Source: Fibrella forsythiae
GTDB taxonomy: Bacteria; Bacteroidota; Bacteroidia; Cytophagales; Spirosomataceae
DNA: 64,000 bases
Direction: 5' to 3'
Assembly: GCF_017353175.1 (NCBI RefSeq)
Contig: NZ_JAFMYW010000004.1
Coordinates: 186,001 to 250,000 of the forward strand
Shown here: in pieces, positions 35,827-45,037 of the stretch
Numbering within the stretch: the first letter of the stretch is position 1
How the letters are laid out: every line of letters starts with the position of its first letter
The notes under the pieces: model-generated
The model's database searches: none
What the model was told of the DNA's origin: nothing
The model's input: the letters and a program-made list of their open reading frames with translations, nothing else
Made by a program: the position numbers and the translations under genes

Positions 35827-38799
35827 ATGACACGTACTGCTTCTTCTCTAGTGCCCCCGCCCGGTTTTGAGGGTGATTTTTTCACTGACTCTACGCTCCG
35901 AACCCTATACGCGACTGATGCCTCAGCCTATCGGGAAATGCCACTGGCTGTTACGATGCCCAAATCTGTTGCAGATCTGAAAGCACTGATCAAACTGGCA
36001 CACGAACAGAAGGTATCGCTCATTCCGCGAACGGCAGGTACGTCGCTGGCCGGGCAGGTGGTAGGCAGTGGTATCGTAGTCGATGTATCGAAATACTTTA
36101 CCAGAATTCTGGAAGTCAACCCGGACGAACGCTGGGTACGTGTGCAGCCAGGCGTTGTGCGCGATGAACTGAACATGTTCCTGAAGCCGTACGGCCTGTA
36201 TTTCGGGCCAGAAACGTCGACGGCAAACCGGGCTATGATTGGCGGTATGGTCGGGAACAACTCCTGCGGTTCCAACTCAGTTGTGTATCGGGCCACCCGC
36301 GAGCATACACTATCGGTGAAAGCATTACTGGCTGATGGGTCAGAAGTGGCGTTTAGCAGCCAGACTGCCTGGGATTTTACCAAGGCCGTTGGCGAAGCGA
36401 GCTGGAAAAACGGAAGTACCACGCTGGCCGATCAGATTCTGCTGAAAACAAACGCCATGCTGGCCAACCCCGCCAATCAGCAGGAGATTCGCAGCCAGTT
36501 TCCCAAAGCAAGCATCGAACGGCGTAATACGGGTTACGCGCTGGATGAGTTGCTCAATTGCGAACCGTTTACACCGGGCGGCGAACCGTTCAATTTCTGT
36601 AAGCTGATTGCCGGGTCGGAAGGCACGCTGTGCTTCATGACCGAAATAACGCTCAATTTAGTACCGCTTCCACCCAAAGAACAGGGACTGGTTTGCGTGC
36701 ATTGCCACAGTATTGACGAGTCGCTTCGGGCCACGCTGGTTGCTTTGAAATACAAACCGCAGGCCGTTGAACTGATCGATGATATCATTCTGGAACGGGC
36801 CGACTCGAACCCGGAACAACGCAAAAACAGCTTCTTCGTCCAGAAAACACCGACTGACGGATTTCCCATCATTCTGGTCGTCGACCTATCGAAGCCGACA
36901 CGCGCCGAAATTGAGTCGACTGCCGCCGAGATGGAAGCCGAAATGCGGGCCGCAGGCATGGGCTATCATTACCCGTTGCTCTTTGGTGAAGACACCAAAA
37001 AAATCTGGACACTCCGTAAAGCCGGGCTAGGCCTGCTTGGTAACCTACCAGGCGACGAAAAAGCGGTAGCTGTGATTGAAGATACAGCCGTTGACGTACA
37101 CGATCTGCCCGACTACATCCGGGAGTTTAACGAGATTCTGAAAACCCATAATATGGCATCGGTGCACTATGCCCATGCCGGGTCGGGCGAATTGCATTTA
37201 CGGCCCATCATTAATCTGAAGACGGCCGAAGGGCACCGCCAGTTCAGAATGATTGCCGAGGAGATTGCTACGCTGGTGAAGAAATACAATGGCTCGCTTT
37301 CGGGCGAACACGGCGACGGGCGACTTCGTGGTGAGTTTATTCCACAAATGGTTGGCCAGCACAACTACGAACTGATGCGGCAGGTAAAGCAGCTTTGGGA
37401 CCCGGAAGGCATTTTTAATCGGGGAAAGATCGTGGATACGCCACCGATGGATACGTACCTGCGCTACGAGGCCGATCAGCGAACGCCCGATTTCCAGACG
37501 TATTTCCGGTACACCAACCAAACTGTACTGCAACATGCCGAGCAGTGCAATGGCTCGGGCGACTGCCGTAAAACGGAACTATCTGGCGGAACGATGTGCC
37601 CCAGCTATATGGCTACGCGTAACGAAAAAGACACTACGCGGGCTAGAGCCAATATCTTACGCGAAATGCTGACGCGGTCGCCGAAAGAAAACCGCTTCGA
37701 TAATAAAGAGATCAAAGAGGTATACGACCTCTGCCTCTCGTGTAAAGCCTGCAAATCGGAGTGCCCGTCGAACGTAGACGTAGCGAAGTTGAAAGCTGAG
37801 TTTTTGCAGCATTACTATGATGCGAACGGTGTGCCTATCCGGTCGCGATTAATTGCCAATTTTGCCCGTCTGTCGGGACTGGCCAGCTATGTACCCTGGG
37901 CCTGGAACGCCGTGCTGGGTACGTCCTCGCTTCGCCGTATTGCCAACCGCCTCGTCGGTTTCCACCCCGACCGGACAATGCCGCTAATGGGGAAAACGAC
38001 GCTTAGGGCGTGGAGCTTGGGGCGTAGGGCAAAGGGGCATACAACGCAGCTCACGCCCCACGCCCCACGCCCTAAGCTCTTTCTTTTTTGTGATGAATTC
38101 ACGAATTTCAACGATGTGGCGGTTGGTCAGAAAGCGGTGATGCTGCTGGAACGGCTTGGTTACGACGTCATCATCCCGACTCACGGCGAGAGCGGACGGG
38201 CGGCCCTCTCGAAAGGCATGCTGAAATACGCCAAAACGCTGGCCGACCGGAACGTGCGTGATTTGCGGGGGCTGATCTCCGACGAAACACCGCTGGTCGG
38301 CATCGAACCATCGGCGATTCTTACGTTCCGCGATGAATATCCCGATCTGGTCGATGCGTCGCTGGCCGATGATGCGCGTGAGCTGGCTAAACATGCCCTG
38401 ACCTTCGAGGAATTCATTGCCCGCGAACTGGATGCCAAACGCATCGATCCGGCCTTGTTCACTGACGAGCCACGGCTGATCAAGCTGCACGGCCACTGCC
38501 AGCAAAAAGCGGTGTCGTCGCTTGTGCCGAGTAAGCGCATTTTGTCGCTGCCTAAAAATTACACGGTGGAGATTATCCCGTCCGGCTGTTGTGGTATGGC
38601 GGGGTCGTTCGGCTACGAGAAAGAGCATTACGACGTATCGATGCAGGTAGGTGAACTGGTGCTGCTGCCAACCGTCCGGAAGCAGGCCGACGATGTAATC
38701 ATTGCTGCTGCAGGTACGTCCTGCCGCCACCAGATTCATGATGGGGCACACCGTACGGCCAAGCACCCAGCCGAGATTTTGTACGAAGCGTTGCGGTAG
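35827..38799 (+). CDS. FAD- and Fe-S-containing D-2-hydroxyacid dehydrogenase (YdiJ / glycolate oxidase type)
   Basis: 990 residues, near the 1018 of E. coli YdiJ. FAD-binding PCMH domain at about 38-260 (IPRTAGTSLAGQVVGSGIVVD, then MIGGMVGNNSCGSN); FAD-linked oxidase C domain at about 290-540 (with HAGSGELHLRPI and SGEHGDGRLRGEF); Fe-S domain with CNGSGDCRKTELSGGTMCP at about 571 and CLSCKACKSECPS at about 636; then a CCG-type C-terminal domain (HGHCQQKAV, PSGCCGMAGSFGYEKEHY). The family oxidises D-2-hydroxyacids such as D-lactate or D-2-hydroxyglutarate, passing electrons through the Fe-S centres. The linker before the CCG domain (residues about 725-750, WSLGRRAKGHTTQLTPHAPR) is coded by a palindromic repeat and looks like an in-frame insertion. 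Confidence 0.9.
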   Translation: MTRTASSLVPPPGFEGDFFTDSTLRTLYATDASAYREMPLAVTMPKSVADLKALIKLAHEQKVSLIPRTAGTSLAGQVVGSGIVVDVSKYFTRILEVNPDERWVRVQPGVVRDELNMFLKPYGLYFGPETSTANRAMIGGMVGNNSCGSNSVVYRATREHTLSVKALLADGSEVAFSSQTAWDFTKAVGEASWKNGSTTLADQILLKTNAMLANPANQQEIRSQFPKASIERRNTGYALDELLNCEPFTPGGEPFNFCKLIAGSEGTLCFMTEITLNLVPLPPKEQGLVCVHCHSIDESLRATLVALKYKPQAVELIDDIILERADSNPEQRKNSFFVQKTPTDGFPIILVVDLSKPTRAEIESTAAEMEAEMRAAGMGYHYPLLFGEDTKKIWTLRKAGLGLLGNLPGDEKAVAVIEDTAVDVHDLPDYIREFNEILKTHNMASVHYAHAGSGELHLRPIINLKTAEGHRQFRMIAEEIATLVKKYNGSLSGEHGDGRLRGEFIPQMVGQHNYELMRQVKQLWDPEGIFNRGKIVDTPPMDTYLRYEADQRTPDFQTYFRYTNQTVLQHAEQCNGSGDCRKTELSGGTMCPSYMATRNEKDTTRARANILREMLTRSPKENRFDNKEIKEVYDLCLSCKACKSECPSNVDVAKLKAEFLQHYYDANGVPIRSRLIANFARLSGLASYVPWAWNAVLGTSSLRRIANRLVGFHPDRTMPLMGKTTLRAWSLGRRAKGHTTQLTPHAPRPKLFLFCDEFTNFNDVAVGQKAVMLLERLGYDVIIPTHGESGRAALSKGMLKYAKTLADRNVRDLRGLISDETPLVGIEPSAILTFRDEYPDLVDASLADDARELAKHALTFEEFIARELDAKRIDPALFTDEPRLIKLHGHCQQKAVSSLVPSKRILSLPKNYTVEIIPSGCCGMAGSFGYEKEHYDVSMQVGELVLLPTVRKQADDVIIAAAGTSCRHQIHDGAHRTAKHPAEILYEALR
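38001..38077. repeat. REP-like palindrome inside the dehydrogenase gene
   Basis: Left arm 38001-38025 (starts GCTTAGGGCGTGG) pairs with the right arm 38053-38077 (ends CGCCCTAAGC) with few mismatches. The whole element is read in frame without a stop and adds about 25 residues of Arg/His/Pro-rich sequence between the Fe-S and CCG domains. Confidence 0.8.
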
Positions 38800-38811
38800 A
38801 ATCTGTTAACC

Positions 38812-38877
38812 TTTTGTCTATAGCAAATTTTGTCATCCCTCCTGTCATCGGGATGACAAAATTTGCTATAGACAAAA
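38812..38877. terminator. Perfect 28-bp palindrome after the dehydrogenase
   Basis: Arms 38812-38839 and 38850-38877 are perfect complements (outer end TTTTGTCTATAGC, inner end GTCATCCC) with a 10-nt loop. It is 12 bp after the stop and probably ends the transcript. Confidence 0.85.
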
Positions 38878-38998
38878 TGCTCCAAAGGTGGCACGTTCGC
38901 CGCCTATCCAATACCGGGTTTTATTTCGTTGTAAGCCTGTTAATTTTACACAGTAATACGTCCGTTGCCCATCGGGTGACATTCCTGCATTTTTGTTC

Positions 38999-40972
38999 AT
39001 GAAAAAACTCCTGATTGGTGTCGCTTGTCTGCTTAGCTGGCAGGGCATGGCCCAAACTTCATCAACGACATCCACGGCTGGTTATGACCCACGTGTGTTG
39101 TTCCACCCTTTATTTAACATGCAGCCCGGCAACGACTACCGGACGGGCAGCGGCGCACCGGGACCACGCTACTGGCAGAACCGGGCTGACTACAAGATCA
39201 ACGTCAAGCTCGATGACGTGGCCCAAACCGTAACAGGCGAGGTTGAGATTACGTACAAGAATAACTCGCCGGAGAGCCTTAATTACGTGTGGCTTCAGCT
39301 GGACCAGAACGCGTTCAGCGATTCGTCGCGGGCGGCGAAGACTACCCCAATCCAGGGCGGCCGTTTCGGAAACAAAGATTTTGCGGGTGGTTACGGCATA
39401 ACCAGTGTTCAGGTTGAGCAGGGAGCACGGAAGTTTACAGCCGCCGCCAATATCACCAGTGATAGCCGGATGCAGATTAAGTTGACTGAGCCCATGAAGC
39501 CGGGCGGCGATGTGGTGAAGATCAAGATTGGCTATTCGTTCAAAATTCCTGAGTACGGTTCAGACCGGATGGGGCAGCTGAAGCGGAAAGACGGCATTAT
39601 CTACGAAATCGCGCAGTGGTACCCCCGCATGTGTGTGTATGACGATATTCAGGGCTGGAACACGTTGCCTTATCTGGGTGCGGGTGAGTTCTACCTCGAA
39701 TACGGCGACATCGAATACGCCATCGACGTCCCCTGGGATCATATCGTAGTTGGTTCGGGCGAACTGATGAACCCGACGGAGGTCTTGACGGCCGAGCAGA
39801 TCAAGCGGCTGGCGCAGGCGAAACAGAGCGATCAGACGGTGATGATTCGCAGTAAGGAAGAAGTAACAAATCCATCGTCGCGGCCTAAACAGTCGGGTCG
39901 GCAGGTGTGGCGTTTCAAGTGCGTAAACACGCGCGATGTAGCCTGGGCCTCATCCAAAGCGTTTGTTTGGGATGCAGCCCGGATTAATCTGCCAAGCGGC
40001 AAAAAATCACTGGCGATGTCAGCTTACCCTGCTGAAAGCGCTACGGCTGATTCGTGGAACAGGTCGACGGAGTACGTGAAGCACAGCATCGAGTTCTATT
40101 CTGGGTACGTCTATGAATACTCGTATCCGGTTGCTACCAACGTGGCCGGTATTGTGGGTGGTATGGAGTATCCAGGCATCGTTTTCTGCCAGCACAACTC
40201 GAAGAAAGACGGCCTGTTTGGCGTAACAGACCACGAATTTGGCCATAACTGGTTCCCGATGATCGTGGGTAACAACGAACGGAAATACGCCTGGATGGAC
40301 GAAGGCTTCAACACCTTTATCAACTTCCTGTCGACGGCGGCGTTCAACAAAGGAGAATACAACCGGGAGCGCGGCACCATGCACGACGTAGCCCCTGCGC
40401 TGTACTCGCCCGTTGAGCCAATCATGACGATTCCTGACGTACAGGCGGCGCGTAATCTGGGCATTCTGGCCTATTACAAGCCAGGTATGGGTCTGCGTAT
40501 CCTGCGCGAAAGCATTCTTGGTCCTGAACGGTTCGACTACGCCTTCAAGCAGTACGTGGCTCGCTGGGCCTTCAAACACCCAACACCGCACGATTTTTTC
40601 CGCAGCATGGAAAACGGGGCTGGTGAGGACCTCGGCTGGTACTGGCGTGGCTGGTTCTTCGAGACCTGGAAACTCGACCAGAGCGTGAAAGGTGTTAAAT
40701 ACACCGATTCGGCTCCTGAAAAAGGCAGCATCATCACCATTGAAAACCTGGATAAGCTGGCCATGCCTGCCGTAGTAGAAATTCAGGAAAGCAACGGTAA
40801 GAAAACCCGCGTTCAACTACCGGTCGAAATCTGGCAACGGGGCGGCACCTGGAGCTTCCAGGCCAACACCACATCGACGATCTCGCAGGTAACGATCGAC
40901 CCCGACGGCAAACTGCCCGACTACAACTCGAAAAACAATACCTGGAAAGGGGATGTGAGTCCAAGCAACTAA
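38999..40972 (+). CDS. Secreted M1-family (gluzincin) metallopeptidase
   Basis: 657 residues from the ATG at 38999, which gives the signal [19 protein letters not shown]. The N-terminal beta domain (about 50-200) is followed by the catalytic domain with VGGMEYPG (GAMEN-like substrate loop) and HEFGHNWFP at about 410 (HExxH zinc site). The third ligand Glu lies in WMDEGFNTF. The C-terminal half is helical ([19 protein letters not shown]) and ends in a beta region. M1 enzymes remove N-terminal residues from peptides; export to periplasm or outside suggests a peptide-scavenging role. It has no lipobox and no obvious type IX C-terminal signal. Confidence 0.9.
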   Translation: MKKLLIGVACLLSWQGMAQTSSTTSTAGYDPRVLFHPLFNMQPGNDYRTGSGAPGPRYWQNRADYKINVKLDDVAQTVTGEVEITYKNNSPESLNYVWLQLDQNAFSDSSRAAKTTPIQGGRFGNKDFAGGYGITSVQVEQGARKFTAAANITSDSRMQIKLTEPMKPGGDVVKIKIGYSFKIPEYGSDRMGQLKRKDGIIYEIAQWYPRMCVYDDIQGWNTLPYLGAGEFYLEYGDIEYAIDVPWDHIVVGSGELMNPTEVLTAEQIKRLAQAKQSDQTVMIRSKEEVTNPSSRPKQSGRQVWRFKCVNTRDVAWASSKAFVWDAARINLPSGKKSLAMSAYPAESATADSWNRSTEYVKHSIEFYSGYVYEYSYPVATNVAGIVGGMEYPGIVFCQHNSKKDGLFGVTDHEFGHNWFPMIVGNNERKYAWMDEGFNTFINFLSTAAFNKGEYNRERGTMHDVAPALYSPVEPIMTIPDVQAARNLGILAYYKPGMGLRILRESILGPERFDYAFKQYVARWAFKHPTPHDFFRSMENGAGEDLGWYWRGWFFETWKLDQSVKGVKYTDSAPEKGSIITIENLDKLAMPAVVEIQESNGKKTRVQLPVEIWQRGGTWSFQANTTSTISQVTIDPDGKLPDYNSKNNTWKGDVSPSN

Positions 40973-40983
40973 AGTCAGTCCTC

Positions 40984-41070
40984 TGTCTTCTGTTTACCAT
41001 TTTTAGTTGCGTTGCATGGGTACGTTATACTGAACTAGCAGCGCAACTGAAAACGATAAACAGAAAACAG
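40984..41070. repeat. Imperfect long inverted repeat after the M1 peptidase
   Basis: Arms of about 32 bp (40984-41015 and about 41038-41070) read roughly CTGTTTTCTGTTT..CGTTTTCAGTTGCG with several mismatches. The loop contains one copy of the GGTACGTT octamer (41019). It is directly followed by a second, perfect hairpin. Confidence 0.75.
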
Positions 41071-41078
41071 TGAGCCGA

Positions 41079-41116
41079 AGAAAGCGGCCATTTCTGAAAG
41101 GAAGTGGCCGCTTTCT
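41079..41116 (+). terminator. Hairpin terminator
   Basis: Perfect 12-bp stem AGAAAGCGGCCA (41079-41090) / TGGCCGCTTTCT (41105-41116), followed by a T-rich stretch (GTTGTTTAC). It ends the M1 peptidase transcript. Confidence 0.75.
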
Positions 41117-41154
41117 GTTGTTTACAAACGTTTCATTCTACCTGTATTTTCTGT

Positions 41155-41162
41155 TAATTTTG
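41155..41162 (+). promoter_or_regulatory. Candidate -7 box (TAATTTTG) of the haloperoxidase-like gene
   Basis: TAATTTTG fits TAnnTTTG, 27 bp before the ATG at 41190. It supports that start over an upstream in-frame one at 41070. Confidence 0.55.
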
Positions 41163-41189
41163 TCATACGTACTCTTGTATAACCAACTC

Positions 41190-42548
41190 ATGAAAATCAA
41201 TAAAGTAATACTCTGCAACTGGCTTCTGGCGCTTGTATTGCTGAGTGCGGCGGGCTGTCAATCGGCGAAGCCGGAGGAGTATATGCCCAAAGCATCTGAC
41301 CCTGAACGCTATAACGCCTGCGTCAATAAATTAACCGAGGTTGTTATTCACGATATTTTTTCGCCGCCGGTTGCCAGTCGAATTTATAGTTACGCTAATC
41401 TGGCGGGTTATGAAGCCATGGCCCCATTCAACCCCGGCTTTGAATCGCTGGGCGGTAAGGTGAAAACGTTCAAGTCAGGACCGCAGCCAGAGGTAGGCAA
41501 AGAGTATTGCTACCCCATTGCCGGTGCCAAGGCCTTTTTGACGGTAGCCCACGCGCTGACGTTCTCGACCAATTTTTACGACGATTTTGAGCCTGAGTTT
41601 TACAAGCAGTTCGAGAAAGACGGCGTTCCCAGCGACGTTATTGAACGGTCGATGGCCTACGGCGAAGCTGTTGCGAAAAACGTACTCGACTTTGCGGCGA
41701 AAGACCATTATAAGCAGACACGCGGGTTCAAACACACGGTCACCAACGACGAGGGAACCTGGGTGCCCACCCCGCCTGCCTACATGGATGCCGCCGAGCC
41801 AAAGTGGAACAACATTCGCTGCTGGGTAATGGATACCTGCAACCAGTTTATGCCGCCACGCCCGTTTGCCTACAGTATGGCTAAAGGAAGCCCATACGAA
41901 AAGGAATTAATGGAAGTATATGAAACCGGCAAAAAACTAAGCAAAGAACAGTCGGACATCGCCTACTTCTGGGACGATAACGCGTTCGTGATGAACGTAG
42001 CCGGGCATGTGAGCTACGCGTCGAAAAAAATGACGCCGGGTGGCCACTGGATTGCCATTGCCCAAACGGTTGGTCGTCAGCAGAAACTGAGCCTGATGCG
42101 GATGGCCGAGGCTTACACGCTAACGTCTTTTGCCCTTGCCGACGGATTCATTGCCTGCTGGGACGAGAAATACCGCAGCAGAACGGTTCGTCCCGAAACG
42201 GTGATTAACAAGTCGATTGATCCGAAATGGGCACCATTCCTGCAAACACCGCCATTTCCGGAGTACCCAAGCGGGCACAGTACGATCACAGCCGCAGCGG
42301 CGACCGTGCTGACCCAGTTAATTGGCGACAGCATTCCGTTTACCGATTCAACGGAGTACAAATACGGTCACGGGGTACGTTCGTTCAAATCCTTTTACGA
42401 TGCCGCCAATGAGGCGTCGGTCAGCCGTTTATACGGCGGTATCCATTACCGGTCAGCGCTCGAAAACGGGTCGGTTATGGGTAAGAAAGTTGGCCAGTAT
42501 GTGCTGGAAAAAGCTAAAACCCGCAAAAGCGGCGTAGCAGTGAAGTAG
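41190..42548 (+). CDS. Vanadium-dependent haloperoxidase / PAP2-superfamily lipoprotein
   Basis: 452 residues from the ATG at 41190, giving MKINKVILCNWLLALVLLSAAGC with lipobox SAAGC (Cys23). Three PAP2/haloperoxidase motifs are seen: RPETVIN (KxxxxxxRP-like, about residue 337), P360-SGH (with His363) and SRLYGGIHYRSA (SRxxxxxH, with the last His). These residues bind vanadate in haloperoxidases or phosphate in PAP2 phosphatases. The two activities cannot be separated by sequence alone. The Pro/Glu-rich region EYPSGHSTITAAAATVL suits the haloperoxidase-like branch common in Bacteroidota. It is convergent with the mlaF gene. Confidence 0.85.
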   Translation: MKINKVILCNWLLALVLLSAAGCQSAKPEEYMPKASDPERYNACVNKLTEVVIHDIFSPPVASRIYSYANLAGYEAMAPFNPGFESLGGKVKTFKSGPQPEVGKEYCYPIAGAKAFLTVAHALTFSTNFYDDFEPEFYKQFEKDGVPSDVIERSMAYGEAVAKNVLDFAAKDHYKQTRGFKHTVTNDEGTWVPTPPAYMDAAEPKWNNIRCWVMDTCNQFMPPRPFAYSMAKGSPYEKELMEVYETGKKLSKEQSDIAYFWDDNAFVMNVAGHVSYASKKMTPGGHWIAIAQTVGRQQKLSLMRMAEAYTLTSFALADGFIACWDEKYRSRTVRPETVINKSIDPKWAPFLQTPPFPEYPSGHSTITAAAATVLTQLIGDSIPFTDSTEYKYGHGVRSFKSFYDAANEASVSRLYGGIHYRSALENGSVMGKKVGQYVLEKAKTRKSGVAVK

Positions 42549-42562
42549 ATATAATCTCACAC

Positions 42563-42619
42563 GGTATACAAGCAAAGGGCTTCGCTAATTGAATTGGCGA
42601 AGCCCTTTGCTTGTATACC
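42563..42619. terminator. Bidirectional terminator between convergent genes
   Basis: Perfect 23-bp stem (42563-42585 and 42597-42619, outer end GGTATACAAGC) with an 11-nt loop, between the haloperoxidase-like gene (+) and mlaF (-). The symmetric arms suit both directions. Confidence 0.85.
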
Positions 42620-42645
42620 TATACCGTTTTACAGACAAATTCTAT

Positions 42646-43395
42646 TTATTTCCCTTCCATCTCACGCAGCAGCTTGTTGGCGTAGATGAATTCATTGAGT
42701 CTATCTACGTCTGAATGAGCCAGCGTATCGCTGTTGCCTTCCCATAGTTTATTCCCTTCGTAGAGGAACATAATCTTCTCACCGATCTCCATCATCGAGT
42801 TCATGTCGTGTGTGATCACAACGGTCGTGATCTTGTACTCGTCGGTAATTTCTTTGATGAGCTGATCGATCTTGATCGACGTCAGCGGGTCGAGGCCAGA
42901 GTTGGGTTCATCACAGAACAGGTATTTCGGGTTCATCACGATAGCCCGGGCAATACCGACGCGTTTCTTCATACCGCCCGAAATCTCTGATGGCATCCGC
43001 TGTTCGGCGTTTTCGAGCCCCACACGCTGCAACGACGCATGCGCCCGCTCCACTTTTTCTTCCTCCGTCATGGTCGTCAGCATATCGAGGGGAAAGCGGA
43101 CGTTGTCGAACACGCTTTTGGAATCGAAGAGAGCAGAGCCCTGAAACAGAACACCCATTTCGCGGCGGATGGCTTTGCGGGTATCGTCATCGGCCGTCAG
43201 GAAATTACGACCGTCGTAAAGTACTTCGCCCAGATCGGGTTGTACCAGACCGATCATGCACTTCAGCAATACGCTCTTTCCCGTGCCACTACCACCAATG
43301 ATCAGGCTGGTTTCACCGGGCTGAAAGCAACCATCTATTCCGGCAAGAACCTGCCTGTCACCAAATTTCTTTTGAATATTTTTTATCTCAATCAT
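42646..43395 (-). CDS. mlaF: MlaF-like ABC transporter ATP-binding protein
   Basis: 249 residues of a lipid-transport ABC ATPase. Walker A GGSGTGKS (about 34-41), signature SEISGGMKKRVGIARA, Walker B YLFCDEPNSGLDP and an H-loop VITHDMNS. The Ser-Gly-Gly-Met-Lys-Lys variant of the signature is typical of the Mla/Ttg2A/Mkl group, which moves phospholipids between the inner and outer membranes. It follows the permease gene by 7 bp in the same operon. The MCE-domain partner (MlaD) is not next to it in this window. Confidence 0.92.
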   Translation of the reverse strand: MIEIKNIQKKFGDRQVLAGIDGCFQPGETSLIIGGSGTGKSVLLKCMIGLVQPDLGEVLYDGRNFLTADDDTRKAIRREMGVLFQGSALFDSKSVFDNVRFPLDMLTTMTEEEKVERAHASLQRVGLENAEQRMPSEISGGMKKRVGIARAIVMNPKYLFCDEPNSGLDPLTSIKIDQLIKEITDEYKITTVVITHDMNSMMEIGEKIMFLYEGNKLWEGNSDTLAHSDVDRLNEFIYANKLLREMEGK

Positions 43396-43402
43396 CTGTC
43401 CA

Positions 43403-44179
43403 TCAGGCCAATAAGAGTTGAGTTAGCACGAAATCGGCCACAATAATCGAGATACAACTAGCCGTTACGGCGTTGGTGGATGCATTACCAACTTCCAGAG
43501 CGCCACCGCTCACGTTGAAGCCCTGGTAGGCCGATATTGTGGCGATCAGGAAAGCGAACACCTCGGTTTTGATGAGTGCGAATTTGATGCCGAATGGGTT
43601 ATAATCGAAACGAAGCCCCGAGATGAAGTCTTCGTGCGAAATTACACCAACCAGTACGCCCGCCAGATAACCACCCAGAATGCCCAGAAAGGCGGCCATC
43701 ATGGTCAGAAGCGGAAACATAAGCATAGCCCCGAGCACTTTGGGAAGCACCAGATACGAACTCGAATTGATGCCCATTACTTCCAGCGCATCGATTTGCT
43801 CGGTCACGCGCATAGTGCCTAACTGACCGGCAATGCTGGACCCCACCTTACCCGCCAGAACAATACTGCTGATAGTGGGCGCAAATTCCAGGATCGTACT
43901 ATCACGAACGATAAAGGCGATAATATTGCGCGGAACAAACGGATTATCAAGGTTATACGCCGTCTGCACACAGGTGACAGCCCCAATAAAGGAGGAGACG
44001 ATCGCAACAATAAACACGGAGTTAACACCAATACTGACGCATTCGTCGAGAATCAGGCGTAGGTAAACCGACGTACGCTCGCGATCACGAAACAACGTAC
44101 CCAGAAATATAAAATACCGACCGAGGGTAACCATATGGAGAAAAAAAGGGGGCCGGAACAATCTGTTCAGCGCGGCCAC
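43403..44179 (-). CDS. mlaE: MlaE/YrbE-family ABC transporter permease
   Basis: 258 residues with five to six membrane segments. It has the family blocks VNSVFIVAIVSSFIGAVTCVQTAYNL, TISSIVLAGKVGSSIAGQLGTMRVTEQIDALEVMGINSSSYLVLPKVLGAML (the characteristic GxxxAxELGxMrvxEqiDAl motif, here with Gln for Glu) and a final YQGFNVSGGALEVGNASTNAV. It forms the inner-membrane core of the MlaFE lipid transporter with the ATPase encoded 7 bp downstream. Divergent from the SDR gene. Confidence 0.92.
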   Translation of the reverse strand: MAALNRLFRPPFFLHMVTLGRYFIFLGTLFRDRERTSVYLRLILDECVSIGVNSVFIVAIVSSFIGAVTCVQTAYNLDNPFVPRNIIAFIVRDSTILEFAPTISSIVLAGKVGSSIAGQLGTMRVTEQIDALEVMGINSSSYLVLPKVLGAMLMFPLLTMMAAFLGILGGYLAGVLVGVISHEDFISGLRFDYNPFGIKFALIKTEVFAFLIATISAYQGFNVSGGALEVGNASTNAVTASCISIIVADFVLTQLLLA

Positions 44180-44259
44180 TAAGGCAATGAACGGCCATAG
44201 CGAGTGAATGGTTTCGGGCCCTGTTTCCGTTTGATGCCCGAATGGGCGAACTTTGCGGC

Positions 44260-44934
44260 ATGAAAAAACTCATCGTGGTAACCGGCGGCTCAAAAGGTAT
44301 TGGCCGGGCCATTGTCGATACGTTCGTGGCGCGTGGTTTCGACGCCGTGCTCTGCGCCCGCAACGTTGATGGAATCGAAGGACAGGGATTGATTCCCTTC
44401 GCTGCCGACCTTGGTACCCGCGGCGGTGTTGAGGCGCTGGTAACGTACCTGAAAAGCCTGAATCGCCCCGTTGACGTGTTGGTCAATAACGCAGGTACGT
44501 TCCAGCCGGGGCAAATTCAGAACGAGGCCGAGGGTACGTTCGAGACGCTGATGAGCACCAACGTAGCCAGTGCCTACCACCTCACGCGTGGCCTGGTTGG
44601 CGACATGATCGCCCGGCGCAACGGACATATTATCATGATGTGTTCAACGGCCAGTATCACGGCCTACACCAACGGTGGTTCATACTGTATCTCGAAATTC
44701 GCCCTGCTTGGCATGAGCAAAGTGTTGCGCGAAGAACTAAAACCTAGCGGTGTGCGTGTTACAGCCTTGCTACCTGGTGCCACTTTAACCGCCAGTTGGG
44801 AAGGTACCGACCTACCCACCGACCGGTTCATGCAGGCTACCGACATAGCCGAAACCGTCTGGGCAGCCTGCACATTACCCAAAACTGCCGTCCTTGAAGA
44901 AATTCTGATGCGGCCGCAGCTAGGTGATATTTGA
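44260..44934 (+). CDS. Short-chain dehydrogenase/reductase (classical SDR)
   Basis: 224 residues from the ATG at 44260, which places the NAD(P) motif GGSKGIG at residues 8-14. An NNAG motif (VLVNNAGTFQPG) and the active-site set (Ser in MCSTAS, Tyr and Lys in YCISK) are present. Such enzymes oxidise or reduce hydroxyl or keto groups with NAD(P)H in the cytoplasm. The substrate is not evident. An upstream in-frame start at 44242 would add only MGELCG. A 20-bp palindrome follows the stop. Confidence 0.9.
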   Translation: MKKLIVVTGGSKGIGRAIVDTFVARGFDAVLCARNVDGIEGQGLIPFAADLGTRGGVEALVTYLKSLNRPVDVLVNNAGTFQPGQIQNEAEGTFETLMSTNVASAYHLTRGLVGDMIARRNGHIIMMCSTASITAYTNGGSYCISKFALLGMSKVLREELKPSGVRVTALLPGATLTASWEGTDLPTDRFMQATDIAETVWAACTLPKTAVLEEILMRPQLGDI

Positions 44935-44941
44935 ATCAACT

Positions 44942-45020
44942 AAGAAGTAAGAAGAAAGAATAAACGTTGCCAATAATCGTTTCCATGCCCCGGCAGATCC
45001 ATTCTTTCTTCTTACTTCTT
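44942..45020. repeat. Purine-rich inverted repeat after the SDR gene
   Basis: Perfect 20-bp arms (44942-44961 and 45001-45020; AAGAAGTAAGAAGAAAGAAT and its complement). One strand is nearly all purine. It lies only 17 bp before the next start, so it may also influence translation of the ABC exporter. Confidence 0.85.
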
Positions 45021-45037
45021 GATTCTTAATTCTTGAG

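Noticed and set aside
37984-38766. 260-residue open frame on the - strand in the FAD/Fe-S gene
   Set aside because: The + strand frame has strong domain evidence along the whole length; the antisense frame has none.
42646-44179. Drug-export ABC pair
   Set aside because: The SGGMKKR signature and the GxxGSSIAGQLGTMR permease block are specific for the Mla lipid-transport family.
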